DNA of 64,000 bases from Acanthosoma haemorrhoidale (Eukaryota > Arthropoda > Insecta > Hemiptera > Acanthosomatidae): positions 93,931,333-93,995,332 of the forward strand of contig OV884013.1 of NCBI GenBank assembly GCA_930367205.1. The letters are read 5' to 3'. Shown here piece after piece: positions 34,651 through 45,571 of the stretch. Under the pieces are notes generated by a model that had not been told where the DNA came from, searched no databases, and worked only from the letters and a program-made list of their open reading frames with translations. Position 1 is the first letter of the stretch. Each line of letters opens with the position of its first letter. The position numbers and the translations under genes are program-made.

Positions 34651-37440
34651 CATATAAACTTAAAAATCAAAAATCAAATGATTTGTTTGTTAGCCTATTC
34701 AACGTCAGTATATAAAACCACTTTAAAGAGAGATAACTTGTTAAAAATAAATTAAGTTCCTACTAAGCAAATTACATTGCGGATATGACAACATGACGAG
34801 TTCTAATATAGCAGAGCAGAGAGCATTTTACTTAATTCGAAAGAGATATAAAACAACAGCTAAAAGTGGGAACATGAAAAAAAATAAAAAACATAAAAAG
34901 TAACACTTTGAATAATTCAGTGACAGAAAGAAAACGACAACTGAAATTAAATATTAATCTTATTTTAAATTCATCTTCAAAGTTTTCTTCCTCTTTTCTT
35001 GCCCAATTTCTTTACTTCCAATCCGGCAATTTTTTCCACTCTACCAAGATCTTTTACGAAATAGGAAACAGTATGAGAACAAAAGCCATTTTCATTGACG
35101 AGGCTCTACTTTCCAACAAGTACACTGGATGCAAGTAGTAAATTGACGTACCCGTCTGAAATGTAAAATGTAGTTTCCACGTGCTGTTTATTTGGACCCT
35201 TATTCAATAATAATAGGTATTATGAAAAAAAGAAGTTAAATAGTAAAAGGTCGTCCCCCCATTTATAACGTTTAAGCTTTTTCAAGTTAAAAGTTATTTC
35301 AGACTTTATGCTGGTCCCCCATCCTGTTTGAGGGCACATTACAGATGATGATGCGAAAGCAATTTCAAAGGTATTACAAAAATTGAATTTTTAAAAACCA
35401 CCAGTTCAATAAAATAAAAACATTTCCTATATTTACATATTGCTTGCTAATATGATGTACGTCTAGTCTAAAACAGATACGACCAAACATAGAAATCCTA
35501 TCTGCAATGTTGTTTCTGCCGATTTTATTAGGTCATTCTGTTCGGTGTTTTATCAATTTTTAAATGTTAAAAGGCGATTTTATATATTTATAAATGTAGA
35601 GGAACCTTCTATGTCTTGATAGTAGTATTACTATCTTAGTGGTATTTCTTCACAATTTACGTCATCTCTTTCATGATTTTAGTGATTTCACAACAATCTT
35701 TTGTAGTGCAGAGAAATCTGGCAATTTTGCTTATTATTGTGTAAGATACGTTTTCGTGCAAAAACCAAGTGACATTTTATGATGATAAAAATAAGATCAA
35801 ACATATAACAGAAATATGAACCCTTTTGTAACTAGGCAGATTTGTAAAATAAGCAAAACATTGTTGATATATTACTTAGTTTTTGAGATTTATGGTTTGT
35901 ATAGGTACTTCTTTCTCTTAATAGTTCTTCTATGTGAAAAGGTAGTCTGTATTCAGTGAATCTTTCAGCGAGTGGTCATTTCTACATTTCATTAGTCAAA
36001 AACATTATTTAGTTGTTTACTATTACTTGTCTGTAAACGTGACCTCTTCCAAACCAACTAGCAACCTGATCTTGCCTTCTCTTTGATACCATGTCAAGTG
36101 ATGTGGTTTTGGCTAAAGCGCCTTTTTCCCCCAAAGAAACAAGTCACCGATAAACTAAATTCATAAGCACTACTTGTAATACAAAATATTTCTGATTTGA
36201 TGGGCTCGTTTTCTCTTCTGCTTGAAATCACGTTTGCATTAAAATCTAAAGTAAAATTAAATTTTTTTTAATAAAGTTCATTTTAAAAACTTATCTGTAG
36301 ATTCAGTGGAGACAAGCTAAGATTGGAAGAGCTGCGAAGTAGTATGCAATAACGCACGACCAGTGAGTTGTGCGTGTAAGCCAAGCATATAAAAAGTTGA
36401 ATGTTCGAGTTCGGGCTACTCAAAAACTCACAAACACAGGGTAAGATGGTTTTATTTTTTAAGAAAGGTAGAACCAAAAACGAAAGTTGGAATACCTTGT
36501 AGTGATGTCAATAACAGAAACTGAATCGAAGCTTTAAATTTGTATAAATCCCTAAAACACAGGAAGTGTTCAGAGAAACGGGTATGTATTTTGGGGAAGC
36601 AAGGGTGTTTTACCTCAGGACGTGCCCAGGAGAAAGTTATGTTCCACACTCTGCCCTGGGGCTACGTTCTCCTATAGCACCGACTTGGGATTCAAGGGGA
36701 AAATACAGTATATTTATGAGATCCTTAAGGAAGAAAAAATAAAGATGGAAAAAATAGTATGCATGCTAACAGAACAGTGTGCTTATGTAAAGCTATAAAG
36801 ACCATCTCGATACATTGTCATAATTATTTCAGTGTACGCAATAAATAATATTCTCTCTCTTCAAATAAAATAGCTACACAAAGATCATCAAAGTGCATGT
36901 GCGAAACGTACATCACAGAAAACCCATTAAAAACTCCTAACTAATCAAAATGGTGAAACCAAATTGAACCAAACTCACTTACGCGACCGCCCACTTTAGA
37001 GTTTAGCAAGTATAATTAAGTTCTCAATTCGTATTAGCTAATTACCTTGGAAAATGTTAAGGGAGAGGAAAATTTAAGTGAAAGGTTCTTTAAAAAATGA
37101 GAGAGCACACAAAAAACATATCTTTCGGATTATGGAGGGTTTTTTTTTACTTCCCACAAATATTTATGTGAATAACACCTGCATCTTAGGCATTCTACAC
37201 CATAACACAAATCATCATTACAAAATCCATATGAACATATCAGTAGCCTATAGATGGAATCTTTATTACTTCATTTTTAATCATTGTTTTATTTTTTCGT
37301 CTACATTCGATTATTGACAAACAATTATTATAAGAATTAAAATGACCAATAGCACATACGATATGATCATCAGTGTATGTCTGCAGCATCTACTACAATA
37401 AACAACCTATTTACATGGTCACGGTACAATGTAGAAACTA
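34651..37440. other. AT-rich non-coding DNA
   Basis: No supported gene. A short region near 36,290-36,430 has a B-box-like GTTCGAGTTCG, but no cloverleaf can be drawn. Confidence 0.42.
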
Positions 37441-38200
37441 CAGGGTCTTTCATTAAGCACTTTCTATCTTTAAATTTAAATAAAACAAAGTGTGTGTAAG
37501 ATATTATCGAAATATTTTATTCGTTTGAAAGGCCTATTGATGCCATTATGTATGGAACATAACATCGTACAAATGTCTGCCGCGGCTTCGCTGGGTAGCG
37601 CGCATCCAAAATGTCCAATTTTCCATGACTCTGGCACATAGATCAGGCTGAATTTGACAAATGGCATGGGTTATTTTGGCTTTGAATACCGCTGTGATTT
37701 GTGACTTATTCACATAGACCTGCGACTTACGAAAACCCCACAAGAAAAAGTCTAAGGGGGTCAAATCACACGATTTCGGTGGCCAGTAAACATCACCTCC
37801 ACGTGAGATGACCACAGGTCTATGGTCTTTTACCTTCAGCTCCTGAGTCAGTTGAATGTATGGTTGCAGGCCCAAGACTCGACGCCAAATTCGCCGAGTT
37901 GTGGTCTGCGAAAGACCGAGTTCTTGTGAGCGACGCGAAATTGACTGCTTCGGATTCTCCTGCACACTCTCACGACCTTTTCGTCAGATCTTGCGTTTCG
38001 TCGATGTACAGGTGTTGTTTGATTGTTTACTGAACCAGTGGACTCAAATTTATTCACCACACTGCGAAAAGTCCTCTCGGTAGGACGGTTATGACGACCA
38101 CTGAACGTTGCTCGAACAGAACACCTATATTGATAAAACAATTTTATCATTTTCACGTGTTGTTGAACGCTATATCTGTCCATGGTGATTTGTCAAAGCA
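37441..38200 (-). mobile_element. Internally deleted mariner-like DNA transposon
   Basis: The minus-strand transposase remnant lies in a segment whose 3' side begins with CAGGGTCTTTCATTAAGC at 37,441, a typical mariner-like terminus. No matching complement was found near 38.2 kb, so the 5' terminus is lost or diverged. The 38,200 limit is approximate. Confidence 0.6.
37546..38183 (-). pseudogene. Mariner-like transposase, N- and C-terminal parts only
   Basis: This would be the cut-and-paste enzyme of the element. The start ATG at 38,183 gives MDRYSVQQHVKMIKLFYQYR, a first helix-turn-helix of the type common in insect mariner-like transposases, then RPTERTFRSVVNKFESTGSV. A frameshift near 37,950 leads into the second HTH: SISRRSQELGLSQTTTRRIW then YIQLTQELKVKD. 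Directly after, the sequence jumps to ISRGGDVYWPPKSCDLTPLD then FFLWGF, the region of the last catalytic aspartate, ending NWTFWMRATQRSRGRH. Full-length relatives have roughly 340-350 residues. Here about 200 middle residues, including the first two catalytic aspartates, are missing. Inactive. Confidence 0.8.
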
Positions 38201-41200
38201 GACTAAATAAATAACAGCCAATTCCCCCCATTATATTTACCAATTACCCGTGATCACACCACCAGAAAATTAAATCATTCCAAAAGGAACGAATTTTCGT
38301 GAAAATAATGAATTTCTGCAAATAGATACCCTGAAAACGTGGTTCGAAATCCGAAGCAACCCCGGGCTGGAAAATACTTGCTGGTTTTTTCTTCCGCCAG
38401 TGAAAATGTTCAATGGAGCCCTCTATCATATGTTAGTCACATACCGACAAAAATAGGTCACACTTTGAAAGGATTCGTGACCATGGCATCTTTCTCTAAC
38501 AATAGCACGCTAAGATACAATACTTCAAAGCCTAAAGAGCATGTTTCATTCGATGATTACACCGCAATTTATGTTACGTATGAAGGACAAATCCGAATGA
38601 AGTATCGAAAATGCAACAAAAAAGTGAACTTACATTGTTAGTGTCAAAGAAAAATAAATAAGTTCAATTTCAAGAAGCAATTCATCACGTGAAAAATAAA
38701 TAATTAAGATGTGTGCCTTAATAAAAAAAAGTTACATGAATTCCAGATGTACATAAATAAATAATAATTAAAATTTGACAAATTTAATAAGATTTCTCGA
38801 TAAATAATTTCATATTAAAACCTTGGGTTTCTCCAGCAAATTAATTGATTAAACTATCATCGTTTTGCCCGAGCCCAGGCATTTATAGGACTTCACAAAA
38901 TCATCAATAAAAGACTTTAAACTTATAATTTGTAACTCGATAAATCTTCATGTAATAAAAATGTAATTTTTTGGCATGAGAGTTTTCAGAATGTAAATTT
39001 TTCACTTGATTTATAAATTGCATGTAATTTTACCTGTTGACAAATCATATGTTTATACTGTTTTATATGTGATTTCGCGAAGCCCTTGAGAAGCCTAAAT
39101 GTTGGAGATACGTTGATACTTAATAAATAAATTTTCTAGAGAGACCAAAGGTTTTTATTTCCATAGTTTTTTTCAAGACACTATCAATTCGGATTTTTTC
39201 AGTGGTAACTTTCATAAGATTGTAGCTAAAGGTAGCTTACAGGTATTCGGATCTACATACATATGAGCGAGTTCGATCATCGGGTTTGATCATTCAAGTT
39301 AAATGTACTTGAAATTTTATACATAACACGAAATAATTGTTTGGAAAACACCGGAATTGAACTATCGCCAATCATAATTAAATATACTCCATTAGTTAGG
39401 ACGTATCCAACATTGACCAATTAACCCCCTTGAGCATTTTAGTATCTTTGATTTATGATGCATTTTTTGTAGTTATAATGCATTTGTTGTTTTTTATGTC
39501 TGAAAGTTAACTTCTTTGTCGTCTGAAGAATAAATAACCCATGTCCGACCAAACTTCACATTTACTATTATATTCAAATTTTGTTTAAATCCCTAAATTT
39601 TCTTTTGACTGAAGGCTATTAAGAGATTGAGTCAGTCTCCCTCCTGGTTATTTGCCAGAGCGATTCCAGCTGCTAAGCAAAAATTTTAATATTCTTAATT
39701 TATTTTATTAAAAAAAAATAGAGGCACTTCCAGCTGTCAAATTTTATAAAGTAACAAACGAGGCCTTTGGTTTCAAAACCACTAAGATCCTCAAAACTAT
39801 TATAGGAGAGACTAGAAATAACCCTACTTACACAAATAAATTATTGCTGACGATAAAAACAATAGTTTTTTCCCAAAATCTTGTACCCCAATTCAAATGC
39901 CTGGATTGGTAATGTTTTGTGTCTCTCCTTTAAAAGTTCTAAAAATGGTTCTAGCTTGTCTTGAAACTAAACACCTTAAATATACTTTATTTTATATGTA
40001 TTTGTGACATACTAACTTGATGTAATTAACCAACCGAAACGTTATACGTATTTTTGGATTTTTCATTGCTTGTTATTTTTAATGATACATTGCGTGAATG
40101 TGTAGCTATCATACTTTTATATCCTTCTCAGATTATTGAATCACTTTTTTTAAAGAAAGGGTAATTTAACCCAAAAAAAAAAAGGCTTTGAACTCTTGTA
40201 ATTTAAGACCCAGCAGTTTTAACGCCTCTCAGACCGTTTCAACGGATAGGTCAAAATCTTGATTTTTTAAATGACACGATTTGGAAACAAAATTGTCAAT
40301 GGAACACGATTGTCTTTCATAGTTCTTCATTAAAGCAAAAACTGAAACATCAGTTTGGCCGTGAAGGCCTCAATCTCCCTGCCATAAAGAAGCGAAGGAT
40401 ATTCCGGCCGAGAGAAGAGCCACGAAGGAGGAGGAAATGGCAGCAAACAAAGAGAACGAGATAGGACGTTGCAGACCCTCCAAGCCTATATTATGACAGC
40501 CCTAAGCCCTTTCAAAAACAGCTACTTTCGAGAGTCACGTCCTAATGCCATCTCGCTGATATTGTTTACGCTTTCCTCCGTTCCTTGAATTTTATTAAAG
40601 AATTTAATTTTTAATTTTTTTTTTTTTTGGATCAGCTGGTAACCTGATAAGTTTCAGCTTAAGTTGAAGCATTTTTAACAAAAATATATGCCAGAATTCA
40701 GAACAGCTTCAATCAGTTGAAATTCTATTATTCTCTGTTTGAGTTTTTTGTTAGAGTAAATAGGTTTCAGGTGGTAACACAAGAATGACTTCAATAAATG
40801 AATAGGATCGGAAAGAAATAAATGAGTATAAATATCTATAAGAGTAACGCGATGAATATTGAAATGAACAATGATGATATTCAGGATCAGGTAAATTCCT
40901 ATCTACAGTAATAATACGAGACAAAAAGATTGATCAGGAGGTAATGAATAGGGTGAATGAAAACTTGTATATAAAGCAAGAAATCAACAACACTCCTGTT
41001 TTAGCTGTTTTCCATCCCTACCTTTTATATCTTTCTGAAAGGATCCCATCAATCGAGATAAGAGGACTACTTGGTAGAACAAGAAAAGATAGAATGAGCA
41101 ACGGGAAAATTAATGAAAAGCTAAGGTCTTGAGGCCAATCAGAGACACTTTAGTAGCCGGGTTATCTCCTGCCAGCAACAAAATTGGTTTGGCCTCATTA

Positions 41201-44200
41201 GCCGTATGGTAGAATTTAAGAAAATCAAGCGGAACCTAATCCAGCAGGAATGAGTCATCAGTGCTGACCCAGAAAATTACACGATTGCGTAGAAAGACTG
41301 TAAGAGGGACCACCATTGGGGAAATTGTGTTTTCCCTAAAATCCTCGAATCCTCTTTGATAACCGGAAAAACATCTCCCAAGGTAAAGTGTCTTGAAATG
41401 TTTCATATTTTCCTAACCTTTCGTGAAATAGATTTTAAAATATATTCTGAAAAATTAATTTTTGTAATTGTAGCAACTTAAATTACATCCGATAATATGA
41501 CTGATGTCAATTAGTCAATGTTGAGACTATTTTTTTATCATGAAGACATCTTTTCTTGCAATTTATGAATAATTACTAATAAATTGGCTTTTTATCACAT
41601 TATTATATTACAACATTCATCGTAAGGGTGCGATAATTCTATATTTAGTAAATTTATTACTTTTGCTTCAAAACAGTCACGCTTCTCTTGACTAATTTAT
41701 TACATTTCACTATACAAAAACATGTCATGAAAAAAAAAAGTTATAAGTAGATGTTTTTTACCATTACGTGAATAACTCTTTCTAATGGACTGTGGATATT
41801 AATTAAATGGTACATAAGTTATAAGCGGGTGGTTTCTAATATAACAGCTTTATCTGGCACTCGAATACTTAAGGAAGTTTTTCCCTAAGAAAAAACTAAT
41901 GGCCATTGGTTAAAGAATTTAATAATCTTTTAAAGTCTATATAATTCATAAATGATTTATAAGCATTATAATGTTCGATGTGCATTGGCACCTCTCGATG
42001 GCGGGAATAAAGACCCAATGTAAGAAAACTTCAATGACTTTCCGGCTCTATTTTGAAGACAATGCGATTTGACTCCTCAATAGTCACATTGAAGAAATTA
42101 AACCTTCTTTTTTAACAAAGGATCTTTCTTTCTTTCAACACCTTTGTTTAAAATTAAACTGTTTAAATGAAATTCTTTTCAGTAGAACCTTTTTATGAAA
42201 AAATCAATCGAAAGCCATAATTATTTTCTGTCCTATGACAAATCGCTTTTTGTGACAGTTTGAGAGTTGAGATACTGCTAAAAAATACAATGTAAAGAAA
42301 CTAACAGGCTACATAAGTATATTATGGAGATTATAGATCACAAACAAATAAGTAATTGTAACGGGCAGAGTACAAAACAGTGCATCCACATTTCTATGAC
42401 TTCACGTTGTTAGAGAGAAATAGAAAGCCACATATAGGGGAAGGAATTTCCAGAGCATCGATCGACAATGTGTTTCAACTGCTATAAACTATAAAGACAT
42501 TTATAAATTATGTTTAGACCGCAGTGATATATATTACAAGGAGATTTCAAAATCAAACTAAAATCAATAAAAAGAAGTGGGTGATTAAGCTTTCTGAGAT
42601 CATGCTAGATCCTTAGATGTTGAGGTTAGTGGACTTTTATTATTGTGGTGTCGTTCATTTAATATTGCCTTATTACGTCTCAATCTAGCGCATGAAGAAA
42701 GTATATTGATTTTTACTGGTTTATAAAAGCAAAAGGGTTATTTTTACACTATCAGGCTAACTTTTTATTTGATAAACGTTGTCGCTGTAATTTAGTGCTA
42801 TTTCGTTTTCGGTAAATTATTTATTCATTTGTGTATACACTGTTTCCCCTCTAATTTATTTATTATAACAACTTTAGTAATTGATTTGTAATTATTATTT
42901 TATATTTTCATTTTTCAGAGTGTACCGTGAAGAGGAATAAATATAACAAATATATACATATTGCAGTGGTGGGAACAGTTTTTGTTTGGAAACAAATTTT
43001 CACAAAACGTTTTGTTTCATACTTAATTAACTGACTACCAAAAGAAAAAAAATCCACTTCTGCCTCAATCAGGGTCTAATAATAATAATATAAATATAAT
43101 GAGATCAAGAGCGAAGAAGAAAGAAAGGAAGAGCCAAACTATCCTGGAGAAGGAATGACATGAAGATATGAAATGAAAAGGGTTCGAGAACGGAACATAA
43201 ACAGACCAAACGGAGGAACAAGGCGGAAGGGATTGTGAAGTTCATGTTATTTCGAAATATATTCTCATACTTGACTATATACTTAAGGAGGTTACTTAAT
43301 GTACTCCACACAGCTGTCGTACGTACATTGAATGTGTTCGAACCTGCTAGAAACACTAACATCCTATAACATAGAACCACCGAGCTAAGTGCAGGAGGTA
43401 CTTAAAGCTCTAAGTAATATTAAACTAGAAATACTTTCTACAATGTCTTCAGATGCTTACTTTACTAATCCAGCCTAAAACAATAATTTTTCAAATCACG
43501 GCATTTCTATTTTCTAAGAAATGTTTCTGTTTCAGTCTGTAAATTCAATTGTGAAATGAATGTATAAAATGCGTCATATGTGGTATTTACTTTATTTTGT
43601 CACTTTCAGACTCTGTGGCATTGTCCTTGGCAAAACGTGTAGGAATATATTGTATGACATTTGGTATGAATGTGAATTGTGCATAAGTATAAATGGATTC
43701 TTATATCCTAATGAATAATGCCGTAAAATGAAATATTCATGTAAAGATCTTGTAGGATAGATACCGGAACTATCCTTGACCCGTGACCATAACTAAAAGT
43801 AGTTCACGGGCCTCGTGTTATATAAGTAATTGTCAGTTTACACTTAAAACATTTGAATTTTCAAATTAATTATGGTGGTTATAGGCAAATTACCACTCTA
43901 ATATGACGGTGGATGAAAATACATAACAATATGTTGGTACTACATTTATCACGTCCTTCTTTTTATTTAGTAATGTTCATAGCATGGTATCGATATTCAA
44001 TCTAATCTGCTTATAACGATTCAAGTTAAGTAAAATTGTACTTAACATTGTTAAGAAGCATATTCTGTAATTTGAAATGTAAGTCAACATGGTTTCCAAG
44101 AGAATAGAAGACTGCCGGCTTCTGACATGAAGCAAGGACTCGGTCTGAAGAATGCTGATTGAGTTGCCTTCCAACTGGAGACTAACTTCTCACTTGAGCA

Positions 44201-44894
44201 GCAGCTTACTGATAAGTACCCTCACCTCTTTGAGATTATAGAGGCGACTTTCTACGTTACTAACTGCTCCTCTTTTGCAAACCTTTAACTTTAATAACAT
44301 TTCTGCAACTTGAGTTACGTTTGTAACACTACACTACCCCTATTCTTTATATCTATATGGGAAAAGAATCGATTTTATATCTTAATTTGTTCAACAACCC
44401 AGAATACGTATCGATCATGAAAACTGTCACGTATGTAACATAGGTTACAGGCTGTTAAACAAAGAAATATAAACAATCTTAAGAAATATTATAAAATCAG
44501 AACTATTAGAGAATAAAAATATAACGACCCCTAAACCACATCAATTTACCAGATATACCTTAGATCAATTACATAATACTAATAATGGCTCCCTGGGCAT
44601 GAGAGTTTAGGGATTTGACATGAACATCCAGAACTGTGCTAACATATTTGTAGGAAACATCGTTTTATTTACCTACCAGGCAGGTGGGGTAGGGGTGCCG
44701 TCTTGGCCCCGGTTTGGCTCAGAGGTGTTCTTGGGCTTTATACTCGCTACCGGGTTCCTCTGGTCAGTACAGTCACTTTGTCTGATTTTAAATACTAAAA
44801 TATATCAACAGATTTCTGTCCAAGCTCTGTAAATTAATAATCAAAGTTAAAATTGTGCACTATATCCCTCTGTATAAATTTGTTTCAATAACTA
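38201..44894. other. Long AT-rich non-coding stretch
   Basis: No gene recognised in 6.7 kb. Short GC-richer patches occur at about 40,360-40,560 and 41,130-41,330, without frames or copies that I can see. The plus frame 38,339-38,641 (100 codons) has no recognisable motif and is probably chance. Confidence 0.42.
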
Positions 44895-44904
44895 TTCATC
44901 CCTT

Positions 44905-44942
44905 GTTATGACGTTTCAGACTTAATTAGTCCATTTTCAGGC
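44905..44942 (-). ncRNA. Hammerhead-ribozyme-like motif 1 (degenerate)
   Basis: Minus-strand CCTGAAAATGGACTAATTAA then GTCTGAAACGTC. This has the order CUGANRA, a stem II hairpin (GGAC/GTCT), then GAAAC. It resembles the hammerheads described in Penelope-like elements. The catalytic G8 position (CUGANGA) is A, so cleavage is not expected. Confidence 0.45.
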
Positions 44943-45304
44943 AACCACTACACAGACAGAATAAAGTATATCAAAATAAGTAAAAGCTCATTTTTATCTT
45001 AAAAATATACTAATTCGACAAATATTTAAAAAGATTAATTTAAATTATTAAATAGAGGATTAGCCAGGAATTTTTTTTTTCTTTCATAGCCCCTTAAAAT
45101 TTACAGATAATTATAGATCCTCAGGCGAATCTATTTACAAATAAGCCAGGAAATTTATCTTTTTTAATAGTTTATAGTTTTAATTTAGAACGAAACCTGT
45201 GGGTATTGAACATTTGTCGAAATATTGTTGTTTTAAGATGAAAATTTTTTTGTTGGAAGTTCTACTTATTTTGATTAACCAAGATTTTCTTCTGGTTGGG
45301 CGTT

Positions 45305-45341
45305 GCCTGAAAATGGACTTATTATGTCTGAAACGTCGCAA
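45305..45341 (+). ncRNA. Hammerhead-ribozyme-like motif 2 (degenerate)
   Basis: Plus-strand CCTGAAAATGGACTTATTAT then GTCTGAAACGTCGC. It has the same core order and the same G8-to-A change as motif 1. A family G repeat copy begins about 10 bases downstream. Confidence 0.45.
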
Positions 45342-45351
45342 CAAGTATAAC

Positions 45352-45571
45352 TTTATATTATATTATAATAATTATTAATATTGATTTACACAATCTTACC
45401 TGTAAACAAAGAAACGACAATTACAGTTTATAGCTATCCTTTCTATATTCACACTATATTTACAACTTTGGTTACCTAACATAACCTTCTCTATACGATG
45501 GCTGCTCCATCTGGTGGGGGCCAGTAGAAGCAAATTCAAATTAAAGAGAGAATACTTTCCTTACATATATA
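45352..45571 (-). repeat. Family G dispersed repeat, copy 2
   Basis: The reverse complement of 32,576-32,800 with high similarity. On the minus strand this copy reads TTTCTTTGTTTACAGGTAAG, with about 8 more bases (GTAAGATT) than copy 1. A 3' splice-site-like and a 5' splice-site-like sequence therefore abut. It lies directly against hammerhead-like motif 2. Confidence 0.8.

Larger units (their letters stand above)
44895..45350. repeat. Inverted repeat with a hammerhead-like motif in each arm
   Basis: The arms at 44,895-45,027 (minus) and 45,208-45,350 (plus) align by eye over about 140 bases with a spacer of about 180. Read inward to outward, each has ATTTGTCGAA, TTTTAAGATRAAAAT, ACTTATTTTGAT, GTTGCCTGAAAATGGACT and GTCTGAAACGTC. 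Inverted terminal duplication is common in Penelope-like elements. No Penelope reverse transcriptase or GIY-YIG sequence was found nearby. Confidence 0.65.

Noticed and set aside
36290..36430. tRNA gene, from a B-box-like GTTCGAGTTCG
   Set aside because: No acceptor stem, anticodon arm or A box can be assembled.
38339..38641. Plus frame of 100 codons next to the mariner remnant
   Set aside because: No family resemblance or domain; the overlap with transposon flank suggests chance.
39995..40060. CTTGATGTAATTAACCAACC then GAAACGTTATACG as a fourth hammerhead-like motif
   Set aside because: GAAACG is present, but the CUGANGA block is not recognisable and no stem II can be drawn with confidence. 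No flanking homology to the three better motifs.
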